This document shows positions 26,047-35,415 of a DNA stretch of 64,000 nucleotides, piece after piece (positions within the stretch are counted from its first letter, which is position 1; every line of letters starts with the position of its first letter). The stretch lies in contig NZ_JAMFLY010000001.1 in assembly GCF_023502235.1 (NCBI RefSeq), forward strand, positions 1,240,001 through 1,304,000, given 5' to 3'. The position numbers and the translations under genes were made by a program. The stretch is from Flagellimonas myxillae. GTDB lineage: Bacteria > Bacteroidota > Bacteroidia > Flavobacteriales > Flavobacteriaceae. The notes beneath the pieces were generated by a model, which had not been told where the DNA came from, ran no database searches, and worked only from the letters and a program-made list of their open reading frames with translations.

Positions 26047-27434
26047 AGCCAATAATTCCACTACTGTTACTAGTTACCCACTTCGTCTTTCCCCAAGATT
26101 TAGAAGGCTTAAAGGAGGACACATCCAATTACCTGGATCAAATCAAAGATGAATTATATGCCACAAGCGACAGCATCTGGGAATATTCAGAACCTTCGTT
26201 TGGAGAGCATCGTACCGTTGAGTTGCTAAAAACAAGACTTACACAGGCAGGATTTACCATTGAACATGCCGTAGCTGGCTTTGAAACCATGTTTATCGCA
26301 TCTTATGGTTCCGAAGGACCGGTTATCGGGATACTTGCGGAAGCCGATGCAGATAGTCCTTTAATCCACAGAAAGGGTTTTGATCTACCCAATTCGGAAT
26401 ATGGGCAGGCAGCCGGGCATCACCTACTGGCCACAGGAAGTTTGGGAGCTGTACTTGCACTAAAAACGCTAATCGAACAAGATAGGATTGAGGCACAAAT
26501 ACATTATTATTTTAGTACCGCCGAGGGTAGTTTGGGAGGAAGGGTTCCAATGGCCAATAAGCGTTACTTTACTGAGTTGGACCTTGCATTTTTTTGGCAC
26601 CCTGCCCCGGTCACAAGTGCGAACCCATCAAGATGGGATGCTATAATTGACATGGAATTTAATTTTCCCAACGACCGGGCAACCCCGGCACAAAGCGTAG
26701 AGTTTCTAAAATTTTTAGAGGTTTTAAAGCAGGATGACGACCCCAATCTTGCACTTAGGTACCGTATTCGGCATACCCAATTGGATTTGTCCCATTCGGA
26801 CAACGGCCTAAAAATTTATTTGAGGATAACCCACACGAAGCAGGAAAAAGCTATTGAAATCTACAATTTGATCCTTAAAAAACTAGCTGATTTAAGATTG
26901 GATGAAGCTGTTACTTGGAATGTTTTCCGAGCTGTACACGAGTTTATCCCGAATTTAAAGGGAAACCAGTTGGCCTATGCCAATATGATAGGGCTGCCTG
27001 TCAGGAAAACAATAGAAATTGATAAACAGCTGGCAAACAATATTTGGAATGCTTCAGGAAAAGGAAAAGGTAAATTTTTGACCCAGCCCTTACCCCTAAA
27101 CGAAGCCATTGCGGCTGGACTTTATGGTTATGGCAGCGATATAGGTGATGTAAGCTGGCAAGTTCCCTTAGTATCCTTTGTTGTTAGTTGTATTCCAACA
27201 GGGATGTCCATGCGCAATTGGGAAGCCACGGCTTTTGGTAAAAGTAACTATGCCAAAGAGGGAATGCTACAAGCGGCCAAAATAATGGCTGCCACAACGC
27301 TGGACTATTTGTCGAATTTGGAGGTTCAGAAAAGTATCAAAAGCGAATTTGAGGGACGACTACGAAATAGGAACTACTTTAATTCGATGGAAATGGTACC
27401 CAATGAATACTCCAGATTGAAAAGGAGCCATTGA
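26043..27434 (+). CDS. Secreted M20D (AbgB-like) amidohydrolase homologue with degenerate metal site
   Basis: 463 residues, signal peptide at 1-18. Overall alignment with AbgB-type M20D peptidases is recognisable by eye: SIWEYSEPSFGEHRTVELL, VIGILAEADADS, AFFWHPAPV and DIGDVSWQVPLVSF...NWEATAFGKSNYAKEGMLQAAKIMA. Key ligands are altered: the CGH motif is AAGHH (125-127), the EE pair is EG (161-162), the His of the satellite-domain AAHA segment is missing, and the final His (family LHTW) is replaced in MRNW. His186 in WHP is kept. Possibly a non-catalytic or differently acting member. Coupled to the propeller gene upstream. Confidence 0.75.
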   Translation: MKPIIPLLLLVTHFVFPQDLEGLKEDTSNYLDQIKDELYATSDSIWEYSEPSFGEHRTVELLKTRLTQAGFTIEHAVAGFETMFIASYGSEGPVIGILAEADADSPLIHRKGFDLPNSEYGQAAGHHLLATGSLGAVLALKTLIEQDRIEAQIHYYFSTAEGSLGGRVPMANKRYFTELDLAFFWHPAPVTSANPSRWDAIIDMEFNFPNDRATPAQSVEFLKFLEVLKQDDDPNLALRYRIRHTQLDLSHSDNGLKIYLRITHTKQEKAIEIYNLILKKLADLRLDEAVTWNVFRAVHEFIPNLKGNQLAYANMIGLPVRKTIEIDKQLANNIWNASGKGKGKFLTQPLPLNEAIAAGLYGYGSDIGDVSWQVPLVSFVVSCIPTGMSMRNWEATAFGKSNYAKEGMLQAAKIMAATTLDYLSNLEVQKSIKSEFEGRLRNRNYFNSMEMVPNEYSRLKRSH

Positions 27435-27467
27435 ACTTGATTCATTTTAAAAGTCATAGGTCGTAGC

Positions 27468-28523
27468 TTATCCGATGTGTTTTTTCCGAAATGCAGAAGG
27501 GGTTATGCCCTCGAACTTTTTAAAGGCACTGTTAAATGATGATAGACTACTAAAACCTGCATCAAAAGCAATGGACGAAATGGTAAAGTCTTTATTGCTT
27601 TCGTCAAGTAGAAGTTGTTTTGCCTCTTGAATCCTATACTGGTTTATAAAATCATTAAAATTCTGTTTGGCGTATTGATTGATTACCTCGGAGGTTTTTT
27701 GGGTACTGGTATTGACCAACTTGCTTAGGCTGGACAAGGATACATTGGGCTCCAAGAACAATTGGTCCTCTTCAATATGCTTGGATATCTGGTTAAAGAG
27801 CTCCATATTGTTATTCCTTTTAAAGGAATTGCCATTCAAATCCGTGATTTTGAGTTGGAATGCCTTAAAACTCAGAAAATAGACCACCGTGGAATACATA
27901 ATGGGACCCACGATGTAGGGAACAGTATCTTCAATAATGTTCAATACATAGGAAATCCAGATTATGACAAATCCAATAATCAGCAACAATAACCAGTTTA
28001 ATATTGCTTTTTGTGACTTTGTTCGTACTTCCTGGGGGAATTCCTGCCTTATTTTCTTGCGAATACCACCCGCTAGAAAAATATAGAAGGCAAAATGTAG
28101 ATAAATAAAAATAAGGATGCTGCCAAAAAGAATAATGACATCCTTGTTGTTCGTTTCGAACCAACTTTTGTCAATAAAAAAACTGGAGAGAAACACTAAC
28201 CCAAATGGAAGCAATTCCAAGAGGTAAAACTTGGGCAGGGTAAAATTGACAGATGTCATTCCGGCAACGTACCATCGCAGCAAAGGACCAATGCACAATA
28301 AAAAAGCCAAGCCTGCGAAAATAAACGCAGGCTCCAAATCATCTCCAAAATTCAGCATCACCGATTTGCCTATTCTGAAGGCCATCAGAATGAGAATTAA
28401 GGCCAGCAAGTAATTCGGTAGGGATTTTTTCTTTTTGATGGTGCAGAGGTAGACCGCAAAGGCCACTCCGTGAAGCAGGCCCGCACTACTGACAATAACA
28501 AGAAGTATATCTAAAAATCCCAA
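27468..28523 (-). CDS. AraC-family regulator with N-terminal membrane domain (second copy)
   Basis: 351 residues from TTG 28523; an in-frame stop lies five codons upstream and no ATG precedes the first helix. About seven hydrophobic helices fill residues 3-230. The C-terminal AraC domain reads LSSLSKLVNTSTQKTSEVINQ and FTISSIAFDAGFSSLSSFNSAFKKFEGITPSAFRKKH. Same architecture as the 23750 gene but divergent in sequence. It converges on the M20-like gene (33-bp gap) and follows the DJ-1 gene by 22 bp, so it may be in one transcript with it. Confidence 0.87.
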   Translation of the reverse strand: MGFLDILLVIVSSAGLLHGVAFAVYLCTIKKKKSLPNYLLALILILMAFRIGKSVMLNFGDDLEPAFIFAGLAFLLCIGPLLRWYVAGMTSVNFTLPKFYLLELLPFGLVFLSSFFIDKSWFETNNKDVIILFGSILIFIYLHFAFYIFLAGGIRKKIRQEFPQEVRTKSQKAILNWLLLLIIGFVIIWISYVLNIIEDTVPYIVGPIMYSTVVYFLSFKAFQLKITDLNGNSFKRNNNMELFNQISKHIEEDQLFLEPNVSLSSLSKLVNTSTQKTSEVINQYAKQNFNDFINQYRIQEAKQLLLDESNKDFTISSIAFDAGFSSLSSFNSAFKKFEGITPSAFRKKHIG

Positions 28524-28545
28524 CTGACCAATTTCTCAAATGTAG

Positions 28546-29652
28546 CTATATTTTCCCGCTTTTAGTTTCGCATTTTTTGGCATAGGAAACCAGACTTATA
28601 AGGTTGGCAAAGTTCCCTAATTCCCCTTTCATTGCAGCGAGGATTCCGTGTTTTGCTATTAGCACTCGGTCAAAAGGCTTGTTTTGGTCCACCATGATCG
28701 TTGCTATCATTTTTTTGGCTTGTTGTTTACCATTTTCGTGGTATGCGGTCAATACTTCCACTGCGTTTTCCTCTGCGGTAATTTCCCGATGTTTCGGGGT
28801 ATAGCCCATTTGTTGGATCATACGCTCCACCAAACTCCAGGTAGACCAAGGATTTTGCCCGGTAATCAGGTTTTGATCATGACTTACATTTTCCAAATAC
28901 ATGGTTCCTTCATTGAAATTGGCACCTTGCTCCACCATTTTATCCTGAAGAAGAAATGGAAAAACGGTACGGGCATCGGAGATCAAGAGAAGCTCCTCTT
29001 CGTTAGTAAACCCACTAACCGTTTTGTTCTCCAATAGAGGGCGACCATTATCCAAGGTTACATTCACCAAGGCAGCAGGGCCATGGCATACTGCACCAAT
29101 AACCTTATTCGATTGATAGTATTTTTTTACCAAGGATTGAATGGATTTATTATCTGGAAAATCGTACATGGCCCCCTTGCCCCCTGCAAAATAGACCGCT
29201 AGATATTCCTCCGCTTTTACAGCCGTCATGGGAATGGTGTTTTCGGCTTTGTACTGCGCAATGGAATCATTTAAAAAGGCAAAGTCGAAGGCACCCATAT
29301 CTTCATCGTCAATGACCACGGGGGGCTTCCCTCCTTCCGGACTTGCAATATCCACTTCAAAGCCATTGGCCTCAAAAGTGTAGTACGCCCGGGACAACTC
29401 GGTTAGCTCGTAGCCTGTACTTTTTCCGCTACTGCCCATAGTATCCGTGCTGGTCACAACCACCAATACTTTACCCCTATGCGAAACGGGATGTTCCGAT
29501 AAATAGGACAGATTTTTTACAGTGGTGGTTTCAAGGGAAGCCTCCCTTGGGGGAATCAAGCTTTTGAACCAAAACCCAAAAGAGACTACTAGTACAATTA
29601 AACTAAGAACAAAGATTGACACCCATTTGAGTATCCGATATTTTTTAAACAT
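28546..29652 (-). CDS. Membrane-anchored DJ-1/PfpI family protein
   Basis: 368 residues from ATG 29652 (an upstream start at 29700 adds no recognisable sequence). One N-terminal membrane helix (ILKWVSIFVLSLIVLVVSFGFWF) would anchor it facing the periplasm. Residues about 58-260 match the Hsp31-like class I glutamine-amidotransferase fold, with nucleophile-elbow Cys189 and His190 in GAVCHGPAAL and Glu85 in YELTELSRAYY. These enzymes act as deglycases, glyoxalase III or chaperones. The extra C-terminal 80 residues (ENAVEVLTAYHENGKQQAKKM) have no recognised domain. Confidence 0.85.
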   Translation of the reverse strand: MFKKYRILKWVSIFVLSLIVLVVSFGFWFKSLIPPREASLETTTVKNLSYLSEHPVSHRGKVLVVVTSTDTMGSSGKSTGYELTELSRAYYTFEANGFEVDIASPEGGKPPVVIDDEDMGAFDFAFLNDSIAQYKAENTIPMTAVKAEEYLAVYFAGGKGAMYDFPDNKSIQSLVKKYYQSNKVIGAVCHGPAALVNVTLDNGRPLLENKTVSGFTNEEELLLISDARTVFPFLLQDKMVEQGANFNEGTMYLENVSHDQNLITGQNPWSTWSLVERMIQQMGYTPKHREITAEENAVEVLTAYHENGKQQAKKMIATIMVDQNKPFDRVLIAKHGILAAMKGELGNFANLISLVSYAKKCETKSGKI

Positions 29653-29791
29653 AACATTTGATTTATAATTCTTGGCTAAATAATGGCCGGGAGCCCGCAA
29701 AAGCTGTCGAAATGATAATTCCGTCAGAGTAAAAGATGATTCTGGGAACCGAGCAATCCTGCTTTTAAATCAAAAAATCCAGCTAAAAAGG

Positions 29792-30700
29792 TTAATTGCA
29801 ATTAGCATTCACCTGCTGGTAATCGGATAGTTTAAGGGTTGGAATATCTTGGCCAGTCTCGACTTGAATACAGTGCAAATCCGGGTTTCTGTTAGCGCTT
29901 AAATAGTCAAGTTTGTCAAAACCACTTACGTCCAAGTTTTCAAGTAGGTTGCTAAAACAAGAAAGGTATATGAGGTTGGCTTTGGACCCAAAATTGATTT
30001 GTGTCAATTTATTATCGCCAACATCGACCGTCTCCAAAATTGTATTCGCACTAAGATCCAAATCGGTAATCTGATTGGTGACCAAATAAAGACTTTCAAG
30101 ACCGCTGGCCTGACTTGTGTCGATCGAAACCAACTCATTATGGCTCATTAAAATATTGGCCAGGGTTGGGTTTTCAATGGTGAATTCCTCGAAAAAGTTA
30201 AAGGAAAGGTTTAACCATTTTAAGTTGACTGCATTGGACAATCCAGAAATGGAAGACAGGTCATTCACTTTTAAGTCAACCATCAAAAGATCTTTGTTTT
30301 TGCTTAAATCTATGGAAGACAGGTCGTTTCCTGAAAGGTCCAAAGTGTCCAAAAGCGTATTATGGGTTAAATCTATCGTGGATAAGCGATTCCCTATGGC
30401 TACCAATTTCTTCAATTTTGTAAAGCCCTCTATTCCAGTCAAATCGTGAATTTCTTCGGAGGTTGATGCACTGGAAATTTCCAACTCTGCAACATTTTCA
30501 ACATCAGCTTTTAATACTTTACTATCTAGTTTTCCTTCGGAATCAATTCCCAAGGCTATCAATTTTGCTTCAAATTGCGCGTCTGGTACCTTCAGGTACA
30601 GGGAAGCGTCAAAATTATCAGCATCTTCTGAGTCTGAGCAGGAAATAAACAATGAAATAAAGGGTAATAAAACGACTGTTTTCTTAAGGTTTGTAATCAT
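29792..30700 (-). CDS. Leucine-rich-repeat lipoprotein
   Basis: 302 residues from ATG 30700, which gives a normal lipoprotein signal (VVLLPFISLFISC). The mature start (LKVPDAQFEAKLIALGIDSEGKLDS) is common in flavobacterial LRR surface proteins. About eight short repeats of 20-22 residues follow, with cores such as LDTLDLSGNDLSSIDL, LKWLNLSFNFF, LESLYLVTNQITDLDL and LDYLSANRNPDLHCIQV. LRR solenoids bind proteins or glycans; the partner is unknown. It stands alone between the DJ-1 and sulfatase genes. Confidence 0.85.
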   Translation of the reverse strand: MITNLKKTVVLLPFISLFISCSDSEDADNFDASLYLKVPDAQFEAKLIALGIDSEGKLDSKVLKADVENVAELEISSASTSEEIHDLTGIEGFTKLKKLVAIGNRLSTIDLTHNTLLDTLDLSGNDLSSIDLSKNKDLLMVDLKVNDLSSISGLSNAVNLKWLNLSFNFFEEFTIENPTLANILMSHNELVSIDTSQASGLESLYLVTNQITDLDLSANTILETVDVGDNKLTQINFGSKANLIYLSCFSNLLENLDVSGFDKLDYLSANRNPDLHCIQVETGQDIPTLKLSDYQQVNANCN

Positions 30701-30918
30701 GTTCTGTTTTGTTATTTGATTTTTAAGATGAAGGAACTTCGTACCAAAAACCATACCCAAAACCACCCGATTTTTGTAACCTTGGCAATGAGGAAATTAG
30801 CATTGTAGCGTGCTGTCTTTTTGACAGCATCTAAATTTTCTAAAGGAGTTTATGTATGCAAATTGCCCTGATGGGACTTGCTGACCAACCCAAAAATGAT
30901 TAGGTCGATACTTACCGC

Positions 30919-32367
30919 TTAGGGTTGACTTTTGGTGTAGTCGTTTCCGGCAGCACTGGCCTCTTGGGACACTTTCCATTGGTTCCATTCAGCAACCATC
31001 TGCTTTAAAATGTCAGGATATGTAGCTGCTAAGTCCTCGGATTCCGAGGGGTCATTGGCAAGGTTGTACAGTTCAAAAGTGTGGCCGTCATCCTTGCTGT
31101 AGATTTTATAATCCCCATTGATTAAAACCGCTTGTTTATTAAATCTAAATGCAAGATTCTTATCCCGCTTTTTAGCGGCTCCTGAAACTATAGGCAACAA
31201 ATCTACGCCATCAAAAGGTCGATTGAATCGATTCATGTCAATATCCAATATTTGTGCAATGGTTGGGAAATAATCAGAAGTGAAACATGGTGTTTGCACT
31301 TGCAATCCCGAGGGTATTTTTCCAGGCCATTCCATAATTCCAGGCACCCGTATTCCACCTTCATACAGACTTCTTTTCCTTCCCTTTAGGCCCTTTGTGG
31401 TTCCTTGGGTCCGTCCTTTTGTTGATTTACCTTCTGGCCCATTATCGCTGGTGAAAAACAAGACAGTGTTCTCGTCAACTCCCAATTTCTCTAAGGTATT
31501 GCGTAAGCGGCCAATCTGTTCATCCATGGCCGTGAGAGTCCCGTAAAAGTGTTGCTGATCTTCCGATAGGTCGCCGTAGGGGCTTCGATAGTTCTCGCCT
31601 GTTAGTACAGGGAGGTGCGGTGTATGGAACCAAATTATACTGAGAAAAGGTTGTTTGTTTTTGGAAGCATTTTCAATAAAGGGTATTACCCGGTCCATAA
31701 TCACACGGGAATCGTCCCCATCAAGGTTTTCAGTAACTATTTCTCCCGGTCCTGTCCAATAGGAAGTATTAAATGGCTTTCCGACCTCCAAAGCCATGGA
31801 CACGTCACCAGCTGATCTATCAGGGGTTACCATTGGGTCCCAAGTGGGTACCTTGGATTCCGTAACAAAACTGGTGTCAAAACCATGTTCCCATGGTGGT
31901 GCGTAGTGCTCGTGATGTTGAGGTCTTCCGCCTCGGTTCGCTTCAATGGTATCCTGGGTCAGGGTTCCCAAATGCCATTTGCCAAAATGCCCTGTGGTAT
32001 ATCCAACCTCCTTGACCATTTCGCCCAAAGTAATCTCCTCAGGTTTAATGTGTCCGCAATTCGCAGTACAAATACCATAACGAAGCGGATGGCGTCCAGT
32101 CATGACACTTCCACGGGTTGGGGAACAAACAGCCGAGGCTGAATAAAAGCGATTAAACACCACTCCCTTGGCGGCCATGTCATCCAGATTGGGTGTTTTT
32201 AGATGGGGATGACCATTATATCCGGTATCACCCCATCCTTGGTCATCAGTCATGATCAGGATAATATTGGGCCGCTCCTTGGTATTCTGACTTCTTTTTT
32301 CATTTTCGGCACAACTAATAAAAAGACTAGTAAGCAATAAGGCTTTCAGAATATAAAATGGTCTCAT
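30919..32367 (-). CDS. S1 family sulfatase lipoprotein
   Basis: 482 residues from ATG 32367, giving a lipoprotein signal ending at FISC (Cys19). Sulfatase signatures: NIILIMTDDQGWGDTGYNG (metal Asp41/42), CSPTRGSVMTGRHP with formylglycine precursor Cys81, GHFGKWHLGT, TPHLPV, and LFFTSDNGPEGKST. It probably removes sulfate from an extracellular glycan. Divergent from a second sulfatase across a 133-bp gap, so the two likely share regulation. Confidence 0.92.
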   Translation of the reverse strand: MRPFYILKALLLTSLFISCAENEKRSQNTKERPNIILIMTDDQGWGDTGYNGHPHLKTPNLDDMAAKGVVFNRFYSASAVCSPTRGSVMTGRHPLRYGICTANCGHIKPEEITLGEMVKEVGYTTGHFGKWHLGTLTQDTIEANRGGRPQHHEHYAPPWEHGFDTSFVTESKVPTWDPMVTPDRSAGDVSMALEVGKPFNTSYWTGPGEIVTENLDGDDSRVIMDRVIPFIENASKNKQPFLSIIWFHTPHLPVLTGENYRSPYGDLSEDQQHFYGTLTAMDEQIGRLRNTLEKLGVDENTVLFFTSDNGPEGKSTKGRTQGTTKGLKGRKRSLYEGGIRVPGIMEWPGKIPSGLQVQTPCFTSDYFPTIAQILDIDMNRFNRPFDGVDLLPIVSGAAKKRDKNLAFRFNKQAVLINGDYKIYSKDDGHTFELYNLANDPSESEDLAATYPDILKQMVAEWNQWKVSQEASAAGNDYTKSQP

Positions 32368-32500
32368 TTGAATATTGGTAGCTTGGTATTGGCAATTAAA
32401 TATATAGTTTTTGATACAGACCATCTCCAAATCGTCTTCCAAAAGGCCAATCCTATTTTAAAAATTTGGATATTGTACCTTCTCGTTCAAACCATACGAC

Positions 32501-33892
32501 ATGGGTAACAAAATATCTCGTTTTATACTTATTCTTTGCTGGATTTGCTTTTCGATTTCCCTACAAGCGTTTCAACAAAAACCAAACATTATCCTTATCA
32601 ATGTAGACGATATGGGATGGAAAGATGTTGGGTTTATGGGCTCGGAATTCTACGAAACCCCGAATATTGACCAGTTGGCGGGTCAAGGGATAATATTCAC
32701 AAATGGCTATGCAGCAGCAGCCAACTGTGCCCCGAGCAGAGCCTGTTTAATGACGGGTAAATGGGCACCCCGCCATGGGATTTACACAGTCGCAAGTTCC
32801 GAACGGGGAAATTCCAAACATCGGAAAATCATTCCCACCAAAAACACCACAACCCTAGCAAGGACACACCAGTTGCTCCCAGAGGTATTGCAGAAAAATG
32901 GGTATGCAACCTGCCATGCAGGGAAATGGCACCTGAGTGATAACCCATTGGAATACGGTTTTGATGTTAACATTGGAGGTGGCCATAACGGGCATCCAAG
33001 CAGTTATTACCCGCCCTATAAAAATGTTAGCATTGAAGAAGGTAACAGCAAACACCTTACAGATTTGGTCATGGAAAAAACGCTGACTTTTGTAGATACC
33101 ATAAACCGGCCCTTCTTTTTGTACTACGCGCCCTATGCCGTTCATACGCCGATTCAACCCATTGATAACTTGTTGGATAAATACCAAAACAAACCTGCGT
33201 TTAATGGACAAAACAACCCGGAATATGCCACTATGGTGGAAAACTTGGACCGAAATATAGGACTGTTGGTTTCCAAGCTTAAGAAGAAGGGATTGTTCAA
33301 AAACACCTTGATCGTTTTCACTTCGGATAATGGTGGGTTGTACGGAATTACCCAGCAAAAGCCGCTTCGGGCAGGTAAAGGGAGTTATTACGAAGGGGGC
33401 ATAAGGGAGCCATTTTTGTTTGTATGGAAAGATAAAATAGCTCCAAATACTTCAAGTGACATCCCTATTACGAATCTGGATATTTATCCCACCCTCCTCT
33501 CGATTGCAAACATCCCTAATGCGGATATTGGATTGGACGGCACCAGTCTAACCCCAATATTTATGGGCAAAGGTGCAATAGAAGAACGTGCTTTGTACTG
33601 GCATTTTCCCATTTACCTACAAGCCTATGATGTGGAAAACAATGAGAATCGTGATGCTTTGTTCCGAACACGGCCCGGTTCCGTGGTGCGATATGGGGAT
33701 TGGAAACTCCACTACTATTTTGAAAACAATGATATGGAACTCTATGACCTTGCCAATGATATTGGTGAGCGTAACAACCTTGTATTAACGGAATCTGAAA
33801 AAACGAAGGAGATGCTGGGTTATTTGAAAACATGGTGGGACGAAACCGGTGCGCCTATTCCACAGACCCCAAATCCTGAATATCAAGATTAA
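32501..33892 (+). CDS. Secreted S1 family sulfatase
   Basis: 463 residues with a cleavable signal peptide (FILILCWICFSISLQAFQ) rather than a lipobox. Motifs: NIILINVDDMGWKDVGFMG (metal Asp36/37), CAPSRACLMTGK with Cys76 for formylglycine, CHAGKWHLSDNP, and LIVFTSDNGGLYG. It has CxPSR, whereas the other two sulfatases here have CxPTR, and a different location signal, suggesting a different step in sulfated-glycan breakdown. Confidence 0.92.
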   Translation: MGNKISRFILILCWICFSISLQAFQQKPNIILINVDDMGWKDVGFMGSEFYETPNIDQLAGQGIIFTNGYAAAANCAPSRACLMTGKWAPRHGIYTVASSERGNSKHRKIIPTKNTTTLARTHQLLPEVLQKNGYATCHAGKWHLSDNPLEYGFDVNIGGGHNGHPSSYYPPYKNVSIEEGNSKHLTDLVMEKTLTFVDTINRPFFLYYAPYAVHTPIQPIDNLLDKYQNKPAFNGQNNPEYATMVENLDRNIGLLVSKLKKKGLFKNTLIVFTSDNGGLYGITQQKPLRAGKGSYYEGGIREPFLFVWKDKIAPNTSSDIPITNLDIYPTLLSIANIPNADIGLDGTSLTPIFMGKGAIEERALYWHFPIYLQAYDVENNENRDALFRTRPGSVVRYGDWKLHYYFENNDMELYDLANDIGERNNLVLTESEKTKEMLGYLKTWWDETGAPIPQTPNPEYQD

Positions 33893-33938
33893 ACTAGGCA
33901 GGTTGATATTGAAGGATTTCTGGATTTTTGGAATTCCA

Positions 33939-35177
33939 TCAATTAGGTTTGTTCTTTTCCTCAATCCATTTGCCCATATACTTGGTAGCAGCCAGGCCCT
34001 GTTGTTGTAACATCTTGCCCACTAGATTTTGGGTTCGATGTATTTCCAATTGGTTTCCAAGATTTTCCAATACCTCTTTTAACTTAGCTTGCAGCTTTCG
34101 TTTTGCGTATTGGGAATTGATAATCAAGATTCCTTGGGTTTGAGCTTGCTTCCATTTTTCCTGGTTTTGGTACAGGTCTATGGCATCTTGGGCAAAAAGT
34201 TCCAGATTAGGGCAGATAACTCCAGGCCACATGACATTGTCGTGCATTCCCTCTGCTCCAATGACAGTGGTTATTGATGGAGTGCCATTTTCCATGGCTT
34301 CAATCAATTTTCCTTTAATGCCAGCTCCAAATTGGATAGGAGCCAATAAGAGTCGTGCCTTTTGAAGAACACAACCTAAATCCTCTATCCAACCGATAAT
34401 TTCAAAGCCTTCTTTGGGATTGTGCATTTCCAACACTTGTTGTGGAAGGTATGCGCCATAAATGCAAAGCCTTGCTTTCGGCAAAGCTTTTCGTATGCTG
34501 GGCCAAATATTCTTTTTCAAAGTTTTTATGGCCTCCACATTCGGGGTATGCTTGCCGTTGCCCACGCAGACAAAATCCCTTCGTGTATCAAAACTAGGCC
34601 AAGACAACACATCATCAGGGTAAAGTTCCGCTGACATAAGGGGCAAATGCAGCAACAAATTCTTTGGTACTACAGCCTCTTGGGTAAGAAGCTGCATTTC
34701 ATAAGTAGAAACCATCAACGATAAATCGGAACGATAAATGCTGGCCATTTCCCGTGAGGTCAAGGGGTGGTTCTTCCAATGATTCATACTGAACTCCTCT
34801 CCTACTTTATAACAATCTTCCCTGGATTTACGCAAGGAGTGCAAATCTTCAGTGTTCAAAACCCTAATGGCCTGGGGAGCACACTCCGCTACGCGCCATC
34901 CAAATTGCTCTTCGGTCATAAAGCGGTCAAAAACAACGATATGAGGTTTTAAGTCCTGGATAAATTCGTTAAAACTGGAATGGTTCATTTGCAAGCCTAC
35001 TGACTCAATTTGCATTGCCTCCAAATTCAAGCTATATGGAGTTGGTGATGACGTGGAACCAAAAATAACTTGATAACCAAAATCCCTAAAGGTTTCCAAA
35101 AGCTGCATCATCCGCTGACCCGCAGCTGTAGTAGTTGGCTCTGGCCATACATGTCCGATGATGAGAGTCTTTTTCAA
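33939..35177 (-). CDS. Glycosyltransferase (GT-B, group 1-like)
   Basis: 412 residues from TTG 35177, the only start before an upstream in-frame stop. The N-terminal Rossmann half begins KTLIIGHVWPEPTTTAAGQRMMQLLETF with the glycine/Arg loop of GT-B enzymes. The C-terminal donor domain shows FVCVGNGKHTPNVEAIKTL, ARLCIYGAYLP, GWIEDLGCVLQKARLLLAPIQFGAGIKGKLIEAM. Residues 370-412 look like an added helical tail. Acceptor and pathway are unknown. Converges on the secreted sulfatase with a 46-bp gap. Confidence 0.8.
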   Translation of the reverse strand: MKKTLIIGHVWPEPTTTAAGQRMMQLLETFRDFGYQVIFGSTSSPTPYSLNLEAMQIESVGLQMNHSSFNEFIQDLKPHIVVFDRFMTEEQFGWRVAECAPQAIRVLNTEDLHSLRKSREDCYKVGEEFSMNHWKNHPLTSREMASIYRSDLSLMVSTYEMQLLTQEAVVPKNLLLHLPLMSAELYPDDVLSWPSFDTRRDFVCVGNGKHTPNVEAIKTLKKNIWPSIRKALPKARLCIYGAYLPQQVLEMHNPKEGFEIIGWIEDLGCVLQKARLLLAPIQFGAGIKGKLIEAMENGTPSITTVIGAEGMHDNVMWPGVICPNLELFAQDAIDLYQNQEKWKQAQTQGILIINSQYAKRKLQAKLKEVLENLGNQLEIHRTQNLVGKMLQQQGLAATKYMGKWIEEKNKPN

Positions 35178-35318
35178 CTTCAGTGATTAATTAACAATGA
35201 GCAATGTACAATAAAGGAAACTTTAAATTTGAAAGTGGAAAATTGGGATTGGGGCGGATGCTAGAGGTTTGAGGATCAAAATTAAATAACTAATAACCAA
35301 ATAACTGATAACTGACAT

Positions 35319-35346
35319 CTGATTACTGATTACTGATTACTGATTA
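35319..35346. repeat. Short tandem repeat, CTGATTA x4
   Basis: Four exact copies of the 7-bp unit CTGATTA, preceded by related sequence (TAACTGATAACTGACAT) in the 238-bp gap between the helicase and glycosyltransferase genes. A second small repeat, ATCGAACA, follows around 35388-35410. No gene is seen in the gap. Confidence 0.8.
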
Positions 35347-35415
35347 CCGAATAAACCAAATTGAACCCCTGTTTCCAACAGTCCAACTATCGAACAATCG
35401 AACAATCGAAAAAAA

